64,000 bases of DNA from Candidatus Falkowbacteria bacterium (GTDB lineage: Bacteria > Patescibacteriota > Patescibacteriia > Patescibacteriales > Patescibacteriaceae). A program made the translations under genes and the position numbers. The notes under the pieces were generated by a model, which worked only from the letters and a program-made list of their open reading frames with translations, was not told the DNA's origin and searched no databases. Below, one piece after another: positions 18,774 through 26,641 of the stretch. Positions within the stretch are counted from its first letter, which is position 1. Every line of letters begins with the position of its first letter. The stretch covers positions 620,001 through 684,000 of the forward strand of contig CP065010.1 of NCBI GenBank assembly GCA_016699775.1. The letters run 5' to 3'.

Positions 18774-18845
18774 TGTCTCCGGTAGGAATCGAACCTACAT
18801 TTTAAGATCCGCAATCTCATGTCCTATCCATTGAACGACGGAGAC
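18774..18845 (-). tRNA. tRNA-Arg (anticodon GCG)
   Basis: The minus-strand cloverleaf has acceptor GTCTCCG pairing with CGGAGAC, anticodon stem TGAGA/TCTTA with loop TTGCGGA, and T arm GTAGGTTCGATTCCTAC. Anticodon GCG reads CGC. The anticodon stem includes one G-U pair. Confidence 0.9.
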
Positions 18846-18884
18846 GAATGCCTAATATAAATAAGACAAGATGACTATATCATA

Positions 18885-19403
18885 CTATATAAAATTTGTC
18901 ACCGGGTCTCTGCTATGTTCAAAAACAGCTAATTGATTACAGCCAAGCTGGAATTTACTATAGCGCTTTACACTAAATTTATTCAGAACTGCCAATTTAG
19001 TAATCTCGGCTTTGGTCCAATAATGTTTATGTTCAGCAATATTATCTTTTTCCAGAAAACCAACTCGAGCTAATAATTCCAGAATGGGTTTGGCCAAAGG
19101 TGTTGGGGTAGTTAAGAATATTCTACCACCTGGCCTGAGAATGGTTTTAAATGTATTAAAAATTTTAAATACTTCATCCATTTCAATATGTTCAACCACG
19201 GCTAAAGCGATAATCGTATCGCAACTAGTTTTGTCCATTATTGAATGATCATAGTTTACAAGCAGATATGTTCCACTCACATATTTTTTTAGCTCACCCT
19301 TATTACCACCAAAATCCATGACATCACCAACCAAATATGGTTTTACCATTTTAAAACGATAATTCTGAAGAAATTTTTCTAAAAAAAGAGAGGCAGCGAT
19401 CAT
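18885..19403 (-). CDS. Class I SAM-dependent methyltransferase
   Basis: A 172-residue protein with a Rossmann-like core. Motif I is the degenerate VGDVMDFGGNKGE, followed by an acidic strand and the ALAVVEHIE segment typical of the Methyltransf_11 family. RPGGRIFLTTPTP is the post-core strand. The substrate cannot be told from sequence. The C-terminus lacks a clear substrate domain. It is followed by tRNA-Arg on the same strand. Confidence 0.8.
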   Translation of the reverse strand: MIAASLFLEKFLQNYRFKMVKPYLVGDVMDFGGNKGELKKYVSGTYLLVNYDHSIMDKTSCDTIIALAVVEHIEMDEVFKIFNTFKTILRPGGRIFLTTPTPLAKPILELLARVGFLEKDNIAEHKHYWTKAEITKLAVLNKFSVKRYSKFQLGCNQLAVFEHSRDPVTNFI

Positions 19404-19448
19404 ACTATGATATGTTTATATTTAATATATAACTAACAAATAAAATTC

Positions 19449-21296
19449 TTACCAACGTCCTCCCCCTCCTCCGCCAAAACCACCACCAGAAAATCCTCCA
19501 CCCCTAGAACCAGACCCGCTTGATATAGTTGCAATGCTTCTTGATACCTCAGAAGAGAAGCTTGTAATACCTTGAGTAAATGAATCTACATTAAACATAG
19601 CTGTACCAATATACCACGAACCAATAGTTGGTTGAATATGCATTTCTTTCATAGCGTTAACCAATCTATCAGTCACTCCAAAAACCATAGCATATGGCAA
19701 CACTTGCATAAAAATATTTTCTTTTTCAAAAAATGGTTGTCGATATTTTTCTGTACCACTAACAAATAGTTTATAACCCAGTGCTTGACGATATATTTCA
19801 CGTCCATAGGCAGTGCGCTTTGGCATATATGATGATAAACAAGCCAGTATGATAATAGATAAAACAGCTCCAAGAGAAAAGCCCAAACTTATCCAATAAA
19901 CCATACTATGTCCAAGAGAGGAAAGAAACATTCCAAACAAAATAATACAAAGTCCACCAAAGATAATTGTCAATGTGCCGGCGGATACCAAATATTGTTT
20001 TCTTATTGAATCTGGATTAGCAAAAAACAATTTTTTCTCAGTAACTGAAGCATAGATACTTTTTTTTATGGCTGAAATTTGAGCCAGAAAATCTTTTCGC
20101 TTCGACGTGGAAAGTTCATATAACAAAGCGGGCAAGCCTACCGGTGGCATCTGAGGTAACTCTGATAATCTAATAGTTTTATCTTCAGAAAATAATGATT
20201 CCAAAATTAATTTTTCATAAGGCAATAAATCATCTGTAGACTTCTCGAGACGATCAAGTTGATAATCTGGCTCGGAAACTTTAGTATCTTTATTTCTATC
20301 AGTAATAGTCAGATAGCCTTTAATTGCTAGATCAACAATCGTCGCACTAATATCTCGTGCTTCTGATTTTTCATCAACTAAAACAGCGATTTCAGCCGGT
20401 CGTAAATTCAGAGGCGGCTCATACTCTACCCCAATTGGTTCATGAGCACCAAATAATGGCATTGTTACTTCTTGTTGGTCAGGATCATGTAAACTTTTGC
20501 GGTTATAATAACTATCACGACCATTACGCCACCAGAGTCTAATTAAAAATATTAAAGCAGGGATAAAGGTTAGTAAAAAACTAAATAATACTGCTTTTTG
20601 TACTTGTGGCTGATCAATGGTTAAGGGTTTAGGTATTGTAATAAGTGGTACGGTATCTTTTGGAAATCCAACAGCAATCGTTAATCCTTCATTAGGCGCC
20701 AAATACCGCGGGCTAGAATATAGAATTTCCCCATTGCCCCTATCTTCTACACAAGTCTCTTTTGAACCACGTGGTCCAAAATAGCAAGCAGTTTGGTTAA
20801 ACCCTCCAGATGTAATTGAAACTACTGCTTGAACAGAAGCCATTGAAACATCCCAATCATTACCTGTAACATTCCAATATAATTCATCATAATTCGAATA
20901 TGCTTTTATAACTCCTCGCACAGTATAATTAATAATATATCTTTTTTTCCCAGAGATTAACGTTTCCGGATCACCAATTTTTATCTCAACCTTGCCCTGA
21001 GGATAGATTGTAGTATACTCAACATTTTTTTCACCATCACTAACAAATTTAACATCTATCTCAGTATATTGTTTATCGCCATTTTCTTGCTTATAAACTA
21101 TTGGTATATATCGATAAATTCCATGAGATTCTTCAAAAAATGCTACATCAATAATTTCGGTTACTTCAACGCTACCATCCTGTTGAATCTTAATAGCACT
21201 GTCAAAACTATCGACAGTATAACCTCCCTCGGCCTGAACCTGCGAGAACGGAAATAGAAAAATAATAGAAATTAACACGAAAAAAAGTTTTTTCAT
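19449..21296 (-). CDS. DUF2207 family membrane protein
   Basis: The start at 21296 gives MKKLFFVLISIIFLFPFSQVQA, a clear signal peptide; the longer frame adds 14 residues. An extracytoplasmic domain with YTVDSFDSAIKIQQDGSVEV and IIDVAFFEESHGIYRYIP is the DUF2207 signature. A membrane helix follows near residue 235, then a cytoplasmic part (PAEIAVLVDEKSEARDISATIVDLA) and two more helices near residues 440-500. The C-terminus is extremely Gly-rich (GGGFSGGGFGGGGGG). DUF2207 proteins are widespread membrane proteins of unknown function. Confidence 0.9.
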   Translation of the reverse strand: MKKLFFVLISIIFLFPFSQVQAEGGYTVDSFDSAIKIQQDGSVEVTEIIDVAFFEESHGIYRYIPIVYKQENGDKQYTEIDVKFVSDGEKNVEYTTIYPQGKVEIKIGDPETLISGKKRYIINYTVRGVIKAYSNYDELYWNVTGNDWDVSMASVQAVVSITSGGFNQTACYFGPRGSKETCVEDRGNGEILYSSPRYLAPNEGLTIAVGFPKDTVPLITIPKPLTIDQPQVQKAVLFSFLLTFIPALIFLIRLWWRNGRDSYYNRKSLHDPDQQEVTMPLFGAHEPIGVEYEPPLNLRPAEIAVLVDEKSEARDISATIVDLAIKGYLTITDRNKDTKVSEPDYQLDRLEKSTDDLLPYEKLILESLFSEDKTIRLSELPQMPPVGLPALLYELSTSKRKDFLAQISAIKKSIYASVTEKKLFFANPDSIRKQYLVSAGTLTIIFGGLCIILFGMFLSSLGHSMVYWISLGFSLGAVLSIIILACLSSYMPKRTAYGREIYRQALGYKLFVSGTEKYRQPFFEKENIFMQVLPYAMVFGVTDRLVNAMKEMHIQPTIGSWYIGTAMFNVDSFTQGITSFSSEVSRSIATISSGSGSRGGGFSGGGFGGGGGGRW

Positions 21297-21325
21297 ATGT
21301 AGGTTACTATGAGCACTGTAAAATA

Positions 21326-21754
21326 TTACCCATCCCAATAATTTCTGCCTGTTTGTAATGCCTCAAAATAGGTTGGAAGTGCGCTAAACAATGGACTAGG
21401 AAGATTATCTATTTCATACCATCCCCATTCCTCAATTTTGTCTGGCTCCATAATTTCTGGCTCACCACTCTTCCAATCGGCGATTAAACCAATGTCAACA
21501 TAATGTTTTGGTGCATAGTCTTTTAAATTTAAAAGACGAAGAAAGCGAATATTATTAATTTCCATACCTGTTTCTTCTTGAACTTCACGTTTGGCACAAT
21601 CCTCAAATGATTCCATATACTCAAGATGTCCACCAGGCCAAGCATATTCACCTGCTCCATGTGAGCTTTTTCTTTTTCCCAATAATACTTTTCCGTCTTT
21701 AAATATCATTACACCAATTCCGACTCTTATTTGTTGCTCTTGATTCAAAGACAT
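21326..21754 (-). CDS. Nudix hydrolase (first of tandem pair)
   Basis: A single-domain Nudix hydrolase of 142 residues. The Nudix box reads GGHLEYMESFEDCAKREVQE followed by ETG, with all canonical Glu and Arg residues present. It hydrolyses a nucleoside diphosphate linked to another group X; the substrate is not visible from sequence. The N-terminal IGVMIFKDGKVLLGKRKS is typical of MutT/NUDT15-like members. It is the last gene of a four-gene run (23532 to 21326) with 5-15 nt gaps. Confidence 0.92.
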   Translation of the reverse strand: MSLNQEQQIRVGIGVMIFKDGKVLLGKRKSSHGAGEYAWPGGHLEYMESFEDCAKREVQEETGMEINNIRFLRLLNLKDYAPKHYVDIGLIADWKSGEPEIMEPDKIEEWGWYEIDNLPSPLFSALPTYFEALQTGRNYWDG

Positions 21755-21768
21755 AAATATTATTAATA

Positions 21769-22209
21769 TTATTGAAGCTTCGTAAGATAGTTAATAATCA
21801 TTTCTCTAACCTCGGGATTAAAACTAATATATATTTCTTCGTATTCTTTTAATGAAACCCAACGCCACTCAGAAAACTTTTCCGGTTCCATTAGCAAAGC
21901 ATCTTGCTTTGTTGTACAGTAGAATACCAAAACCACATCGCCTTCCTTGGCTCCCGGGGCCTCACCAATAAAATCCAAAATTTTCAGATCGGTAATATTT
22001 ACCTCTTCGGCAACTTCTCGACGTAGGGTTTCCTCAATAGTTTCTCCTAAATCTGATCTACCTCCTGGAATTGTCCAAACTGAAATTTTTTTCCACTTAT
22101 CAGGGGTATAATTGCGATATCCAACCAGAAACTTACCATCTTTCATAATTAATGCAATCGGGCAAGTTATACCATCTCCTAGCTTATTGAGATAATTATT
22201 CATGTTCAT
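21769..22209 (-). CDS. Nudix hydrolase (second of tandem pair)
   Basis: A 146-residue Nudix protein. The box reads GGRSDLGETIEETLRREVAE followed by EVN. The usual Gly after EE-x is replaced by Asn (EEVNI), so catalysis should be kept but the loop differs. A start 6 nt downstream, MNNYLNKLGDG, is also possible. It shares its fold with the neighbour but is clearly divergent from it, so this is an old duplication or a separate acquisition. It lies 14 nt upstream of the other Nudix gene. Confidence 0.9.
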   Translation of the reverse strand: MNMNNYLNKLGDGITCPIALIMKDGKFLVGYRNYTPDKWKKISVWTIPGGRSDLGETIEETLRREVAEEVNITDLKILDFIGEAPGAKEGDVVLVFYCTTKQDALLMEPEKFSEWRWVSLKEYEEIYISFNPEVREMIINYLTKLQ

Positions 22210-22224
22210 ATAATACGATATATT

Positions 22225-22887
22225 CTACTGTTCATCAATTATAGCCTGCTTAATATACTTTAAAGGCAATTCTTTAGGAAATAAAATTTCAGGGTGAAGT
22301 TTCCAGTAGGCTCTGAATTTTTCATCATTATTGTTATATGCTCTGTCTTTCATAGCCTGACCAAAAAAATCTCGTACTTCCTTATTCTTTATTTCCCAAA
22401 ACCATTCAGTGTCTGGGAGGGTTTGTAAAAATTCAGTAAGATAAGAAATAAATTGTGAGGCTGGAATTTCTTGATCCTGATAATACTGTTTTGCTTCTTC
22501 AGTATCAGCAAACATCAACCATTCACCAGCAGTAGAAACTTTAGCTTCGGGAATATTAAGCGCCTCTAAATCAATCTCCAGGGTAACGTCGCCATAATTT
22601 TCTTTTTGATGGCTAGCAAAAACATAATCGTCTCGATTTTCCTCTCTATCCATATGACCCGTACTAGTTGTTTCAAAATCATCAAGCTGAGTTGTAGTTA
22701 TTAAGCCTCGTTTTACTAACTCTCGTTCACTAAGGATTGCTCCTACTTCTTGTATCTTTTCCCACTTCTCTTTAGTCGTTGTATGATAGAGCTTCAATTT
22801 TTCTTGAATTTCTTTTTCAATCATCTCACGTGATTTATCTCGATTCGGAAGATTTGTTTTTTGTAGATTTTCAATTGTCATAAACAT
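22225..22887 (-). CDS. Putative ADP-ribosyltransferase-fold protein
   Basis: A 220-residue protein. Residues 33-60 read LYHTTTKEKWEKIQEVGAI followed by LSERE, the His-containing first strand plus helix plus Gly pattern seen in ART-fold proteins (KptA, DarT and DUF952-like groups). A later DYVFASHQ strand and PASQFISYLTE resemble the second and third catalytic strands. The assignment is inference from pattern only. It sits between a protease-like gene (6 nt gap) and two Nudix genes (15 nt gap), a context that fits ADP-ribose or NAD chemistry, in defence, toxin or RNA-repair roles. Confidence 0.55.
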   Translation of the reverse strand: MFMTIENLQKTNLPNRDKSREMIEKEIQEKLKLYHTTTKEKWEKIQEVGAILSERELVKRGLITTTQLDDFETTSTGHMDREENRDDYVFASHQKENYGDVTLEIDLEALNIPEAKVSTAGEWLMFADTEEAKQYYQDQEIPASQFISYLTEFLQTLPDTEWFWEIKNKEVRDFFGQAMKDRAYNNNDEKFRAYWKLHPEILFPKELPLKYIKQAIIDEQ

Positions 22888-22893
22888 TATGTT

Positions 22894-23532
22894 TTAGGTA
22901 TAGAAAAATTCTTTAGATGGCATAATACACAATTTCGATAAAGCTATATTATTTTTTTGCATATACTTCTCAACTAATATATACCCCAAACGATAGCCTA
23001 TCCATTTTGGTAATAAACCACTACCAAAAAACTAAATTGTATGATTATAGTCCAAACCATCAAAAAATTCTTGTGCAGTAGACCAATAACTATCTTCGTC
23101 TTTGATTGGACGGATGTAAGGAATTTCCCGTGAAAAAACTGATTTCTCAATATAACAAGCTATACCTTCGGAAACTATTGACTCAAGAAGAGTGTTTCTG
23201 CATTCAAGTCTATTTTCTCGAACCAGATGAGAGAGTTCGTGATATATAGTTGCCGGAATTTCTACCTCAATAATCTTGTTTAAATCTTTTCTAGAAAAAT
23301 CAATTTTAATTTCAATACATGATTTTCCAATAGCACTTCCGGCTATTCCCAGTTCAGGAATAACAAAAAAATCTTGTGCCTGAATTATGACTATTTCAAC
23401 ACGGCCAGTGTATTTAAGCAAATTCTTAGCCATATTAAGGGAATTAATCGCAACACGAAAAATATCCTCAACATTTTCGCTGGGAACATTAATAAGATGA
23501 ATATTACTTTTTTCGTTAGTTTCAGGTGTCAT
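22894..23532 (-). pseudogene. DUF2268-like zinc protease gene with in-frame amber codon
   Basis: The frame begins at ATG 23532 (MTPETNEKSNIHLINVPSEN) and carries a zinc-protease motif, IYHELSHLVRENR (HExxH). TAG at 23032-23034 (codon 167) ends the annotated 166-residue form. The same frame then continues for 45 codons to TAA at 22894 with FFGSGLLPKWIGYRLGYIL and VEKYM. That stretch closely resembles the conserved end of DUF2268/YjaZ-type predicted proteases (G..P.W.GY.LGY..V). A Trp often precedes this motif, so TGG to TAG is a plausible origin. The truncated form keeps the metal site but loses the conserved C-terminus. Confidence 0.7.
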
Positions 23533-23715
23533 AATTTAAACTCCGGTACAAATCATTAACCGCATCAAGAATAAAAACATTTCAGTTGTTCAAGTTGCCA
23601 AAGAATTCGGAAGTCAAAACTAATTTTACTTCGATCACTATTCTCGCCAGAACGAACCAAGGTTCTATTCCTTTATTATTCTACAGTTAGAAATTAATAA
23701 TTCCCAATAGTGGCC

Positions 23716-23787
23716 GACTTCTTGCGGACTGCCCCTTAAAGTTGAAGTTCAGCGAGACAAAGTTGTGTATTGGACGAAGTTCGAATG
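23716..23787 (+). repeat. Dispersed 70-bp repeat, copy 1
   Basis: Shares CTTCTTGCG, TTCAGCGAGACA and GTGTATTGGACGAAG in the same order with 26534-26609. The copies differ in the middle. They bracket 2.8 kb of decaying accessory genes, so they may be ends or relics of a mobile element. Confidence 0.65.
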
Positions 23788-23869
23788 TATTTCGAAAAAA
23801 ATCCGCAAGATTTTAACAAAAGATACTTCATAAAAATACCGTTTTTCACATTCGCATTATAACTTAACA

Positions 23870-23899
23870 TTGAGCCAAAACACAATAGAATGATATAAT
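23870..23899 (+). promoter_or_regulatory. Promoter of the DNA alkylation repair gene
   Basis: TTGAGC (-35, 23870-23875), an 18-bp spacer, then an extended -10 TGATATAAT (TATAAT at 23894-23899). The ATG at 23928 follows at a suitable distance for a short leader. Confidence 0.55.
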
Positions 23900-23927
23900 A
23901 ATCAATGTCGATAAGTTTTTACACAAT

Positions 23928-24695
23928 ATGACAAAAACCACTACAAAAAATAATTTCATAAATCCCGATACTGGTAGAATATCTATCACGGAAGCATTCG
24001 GTGAGAATTTGGCGATTTTGCTTGCGGAGAAGATATCAACAGTACATAAAAAATTTGATTCAAAAAGCTTTATTCAAGATACTAAGAAAGAAGTTATTGA
24101 TAAAAGCTACACCCAAAGAATAGAAGTGATTGCCGATTTACTAAAACAATATCTACCAGAAAAATACACTGATGCCCTCGCCATTCTCATTAAAATACTT
24201 GGACCAGAGAACGAGGAAGAAACAGGAATGTTTACTAACTTCTACTGGCTCATGCCGGTTGGTAAATTTGTCGAGAAATACGGACTAGATAATTTTACTG
24301 AGTCAATAAAAGCGATTGAAGAAATTACTAAAAGAAATACTGGTGAATATGCCATCCGCCCTTTTGCTCGCAAGTACCCCACTAAGACGCTCGCAGTATG
24401 TACTAAGTGGGCAAAGAGTAAAAATTTTCACTTACGTCGCCTTGCCTCAGAAGGTTTACGCCCAAAGCTTCCGTGGGCACCAAAGCTCGACGTATGGAAC
24501 GATAATCCAAAACCGATTTTTGAAATTCTAGAGATTCTCAAAGAGGACGAAGTGAAGTTTGTAAAAAAGTCAGTTGCCAATCACGTTCGTGACTGGGTAA
24601 AGATAAATCCAAAAGAAGCAAAGAAGTTAATTTCCGACTGGTCAAAATCAAAAAACCAACACACTAAATGGATACTTAAACATGCACAGCGATAA
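23928..24695 (+). CDS. DNA alkylation repair protein (AlkC/AlkD-like HEAT-repeat family)
   Basis: A 255-residue all-helical protein. The stretch IRPFARKYPTKTLAVCTKWA and HLRRLASEGLRPKLPWAPKL is the hallmark of the AlkC branch of the AlkD-like glycosylases, which remove 3-methyladenine and related alkylated bases by an HEAT-like repeat scaffold. Length is typical. It has its own promoter and is oriented against the neighbouring minus-strand operon. Its stop overlaps the start of the XRE remnant. Confidence 0.9.
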   Translation: MTKTTTKNNFINPDTGRISITEAFGENLAILLAEKISTVHKKFDSKSFIQDTKKEVIDKSYTQRIEVIADLLKQYLPEKYTDALAILIKILGPENEEETGMFTNFYWLMPVGKFVEKYGLDNFTESIKAIEEITKRNTGEYAIRPFARKYPTKTLAVCTKWAKSKNFHLRRLASEGLRPKLPWAPKLDVWNDNPKPIFEILEILKEDEVKFVKKSVANHVRDWVKINPKEAKKLISDWSKSKNQHTKWILKHAQR

Positions 24696-24700
24696 ACCTA

Positions 24701-24893
24701 TGACAATAACCACAGCACAAAAATTTGTCGAGAATATAAAAAAAATATGTCGCAAAGCGATATTTTCCGAGAGCTAGGATTAAACCGGACATATATTAGT
24801 AATGTCGAGAATGGCAAACAAAATCTTACAATTAGTACAATGGACAAAATCGCCAAGGTGCTTGGGGTGAGTGTAGATAAACTTGTAAAATGA
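24701..24893 (+). pseudogene. Frameshifted XRE regulator
   Basis: An N-terminal piece (MTITTAQKFVENIKKIC, 24701 on) ends at TAG. An overlapping frame from ATG 24747 encodes 48 residues of the DNA-binding helices and tail of an XRE protein: ELGLNRTYISNVENGKQNL and KIAKVLGVSVDKLVK. In intact relatives KKIR.......MSQ.DL is continuous. Here the junction around 24740-24750 has lost a few bases within the A-rich run and shifted frame. The short form lacks helix 1 and is probably non-functional. Confidence 0.65.
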
Positions 24894-24899
24894 TATAAT
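24891..24899 (+). promoter_or_regulatory. Extended -10 upstream of the 24916 gene
   Basis: TGATATAAT overlaps the TGA stop of the XRE remnant and lies 17 nt before the ATG at 24916, giving a very short leader. The same nonamer is seen at three other promoters in this window. Confidence 0.4.
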
Positions 24900-24915
24900 T
24901 TTATATAAATAAAAT

Positions 24916-25491
24916 ATGAAAAAAGTATACAATACAATTTCATCTCTAGCGGAACACATGTCATATGCGCGAGTTATGACTGCGCTCGTGGCATCAATTG
25001 CCATCCTTGTGGGCGGTCTCCTCTCTGCTAACACATACTATGAACTCTCGAGGTACCCTGTACGGCTCTTTGCCGGTCAGTTGGCGTTTAGTCCTGAGAA
25101 GGTTGCCGAATGGTATCAGTTTCTCGTTGCAAACGACACGCTTAATATATACATCAAAACTCAATATATAGATTTCATTTTCATTTTTGGCCTGATGGCT
25201 ACTATATTTTTCACACAACTACTCATTGTAAAACTCAACACCAAGGGGAGTAGGTGGTATACCTTTGCAGTGGGGATGTGTTTTTGGGGTCCACTCCTCG
25301 CAACTGCTGATATTTGGGAAAATTTAACTACTTTGACTATGCTTTCAAACCCCACAGGATTTACTCCCACTCTTGCTTATATAGCGTCGTCATTTACCGT
25401 GTGGAAACTTTCATGGTCGCTTATTGGTACCACACTCGTCGTGGTTCAATTGATTAGTTTAAGTTATAGGAAAATAATGAATATTAAATAG
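24916..25491 (+). CDS. Integral membrane protein, unknown (191 aa)
   Basis: There are four hydrophobic segments at about residues 20-40, 76-97, 108-128 and 152-178. A periplasmic-side loop after the first segment contains YYELSRYPVRLFAGQ. I do not recognise the family. It is followed after 9 nt by the damaged SRPBCC gene, so the two form one transcript. Confidence 0.65.
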   Translation: MKKVYNTISSLAEHMSYARVMTALVASIAILVGGLLSANTYYELSRYPVRLFAGQLAFSPEKVAEWYQFLVANDTLNIYIKTQYIDFIFIFGLMATIFFTQLLIVKLNTKGSRWYTFAVGMCFWGPLLATADIWENLTTLTMLSNPTGFTPTLAYIASSFTVWKLSWSLIGTTLVVVQLISLSYRKIMNIK

Positions 25492-25500
25492 AATAAACTT

Positions 25501-25935
25501 ATGAATCAAAAAGCACATACTATTAAAAAAATATTTAGTACAGAAACGTCTATTTCGGTATTGATTAATGCTTCACCAGAGAAGGTTTGGGGCATACTCA
25601 CCAATGTACAAGGGTATAAAAATTGAAATAGTACACTCGTATCTATTGAAGGTGAGATAAAAGCAGGCGGGCAGGTAAGACTTATTTCTAAACTGGATCC
25701 AAAAAGAACATTTAAGCTTGTGGTAAAGACTTTTGAACCACCAAAGAAGCTTGTGTGGGGGGACGTGATGGGTACCAGAGTGTATTCACTTACACAAGAA
25801 GGAAGTGGAACCTTGTTTACTATGGCTGAGAAAATTAGCGGGCCTTTTTTTCCATTGTTTTCAAAAATGATTCCATCTTTTGATGAATCATTTGATGCAT
25901 ACGCAGAGGATTTAAAAGTTGAAGCAGAAAAATAA
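25501..25935 (+). pseudogene. SRPBCC (START-like) domain gene with UGA at a conserved Trp position
   Basis: The full 144-codon frame starts at ATG 25501 (MNQKAHTIKKIFSTETSISV). It reads ISVLINASPEKVWGILTNV then GYKN-[TGA]-NSTLVSIEGEI, then a normal SRPBCC end (FEPPKKLVWGDVMGTRVYSL...). The family motif is Y..WN, so TGA at 25624-25626 (codon 42) replaces TGG by a single G-to-A change. The 71-residue frame beginning at 25720 is only the distal part. UGA is a genuine stop elsewhere (panD, 11574, 12214), so this is probably a nonsense mutation and not a recoded Trp. Confidence 0.75.
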
Positions 25936-26020
25936 TATTATTTTGATATAATCGAAAATATAAAAAATTTTTTCCTATAACAATTACAACAAAATGAGCA
26001 GAATGCAAAGAATATTATAT

Positions 26021-26072
26021 AAAGTCTAGCGCCTTAGCAAGGCTTCCCCTTGAGCCACTCGGGCATCCCTCC
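26021..26072 (-). pseudogene. Truncated tRNA-Ser (GCT) relic
   Basis: The minus strand reads GGAGGGATGCCCGAGTGGCT, then CAAGGGGAAGC, then TTGCTAA (anticodon GCT) and GCTAGACTTTA. It matches the 5' two-thirds of the intact tRNA-Ser(GCT) at 30429-30515, including TAGACTTTA of the variable arm, then stops. The T arm and 3' acceptor are missing and the anticodon stem is mispaired. It is probably a duplicated or disrupted tRNA gene, as left by integration or deletion. Confidence 0.75.
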
Positions 26073-26096
26073 ATTGCTATTACATCAAAGAACAGA

Positions 26097-26459
26097 CTAC
26101 TGTGTATACTCCGGTAAAAACTTTAGCCATCCCATCTTTATGCAAAGAATAATAAATCCTGTATATACTAAAGAAATAATACCAGTTTTAATCAATTCTA
26201 CTTTAAAGCTTTTTTGTTTTGTTTCAGTCATTAAATGACGAATCCCCTGGTGCATTAAGATAATGCCAATGATATTTGTTAACCAGTAGCCAATAATTAG
26301 TGCGGGAATAAATAATTTTTTATGTATCCAGCCAAAAGGCAGAGCAAATAAGTAGGCTAATGGAATATTAATTATAACATCATTCCACCAAGATAGAGGA
26401 GATAATATAAATCCAATAATCGTCATGCTCCAGCCAGTGATCTTTTTTCTCAAAGTCAT
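26097..26459 (-). CDS. Small membrane protein, unknown (120 aa)
   Basis: There are three hydrophobic segments (ITGWSMTIIGFILSPLSWW, LFIPALIIGYWLTNIIGIIL and IISLVYTGFIILCIKMG). I do not recognise the family. It sits beside the tRNA-Ser relic and upstream of a dispersed repeat, in the accessory segment. Confidence 0.6.
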   Translation of the reverse strand: MTLRKKITGWSMTIIGFILSPLSWWNDVIINIPLAYLFALPFGWIHKKLFIPALIIGYWLTNIIGIILMHQGIRHLMTETKQKSFKVELIKTGIISLVYTGFIILCIKMGWLKFLPEYTQ

Positions 26460-26533
26460 ACAAGATCAAAAAAAAATCAATAATTTCTTTTTTATTCTTA
26501 ATACTTATTATACTTACTCCCCGCTAATACTTG

Positions 26534-26609
26534 TCTTCTTGCGAATTCTGAACGACGAAGTCGAGCTTCAGCGAGACACTGGCGGTGTGTATTGGACGAA
26601 GATGGAATG
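26534..26609 (+). repeat. Dispersed 70-bp repeat, copy 2
   Basis: Counterpart of 23716-23787: CTTCTTGCG, then CTTCAGCGAGACAC, then GTGTGTATTGGACGAAG and GGAATGA. Neither copy lies in a gene. Confidence 0.65.
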
Positions 26610-26641
26610 ACTATTGCTGAAAAACTAAATAATTTCAAAAG

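Larger units (their letters stand above)
23533..23927. other. Intergenic region with mobile-element debris
   Basis: The 395-base gap holds a short frame (23546-23623, plus strand) reading INRIKNKNISVVQVAKEFGS, which resembles the N-terminal helix-turn-helix of a transposase, then a stop. It also holds a GAACGAACCAAGGTTCT palindrome-like unit near 23650 (a relative lies near 30350). A 70-base dispersed repeat sits at 23716-23787, flanked by TTGCGGA and TCCGCAA. No intact gene is present. Confidence 0.4.

Noticed and set aside
2932..25935. Alternative genetic code (UAG or UGA as sense)
   Set aside because: About fifteen genes end in TAG with no coding-like extension (for example recG, cysS, lysS), and panD, 11119-11574 and 11777-12214 end in TGA. 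The in-frame nonsense codons are local exceptions.
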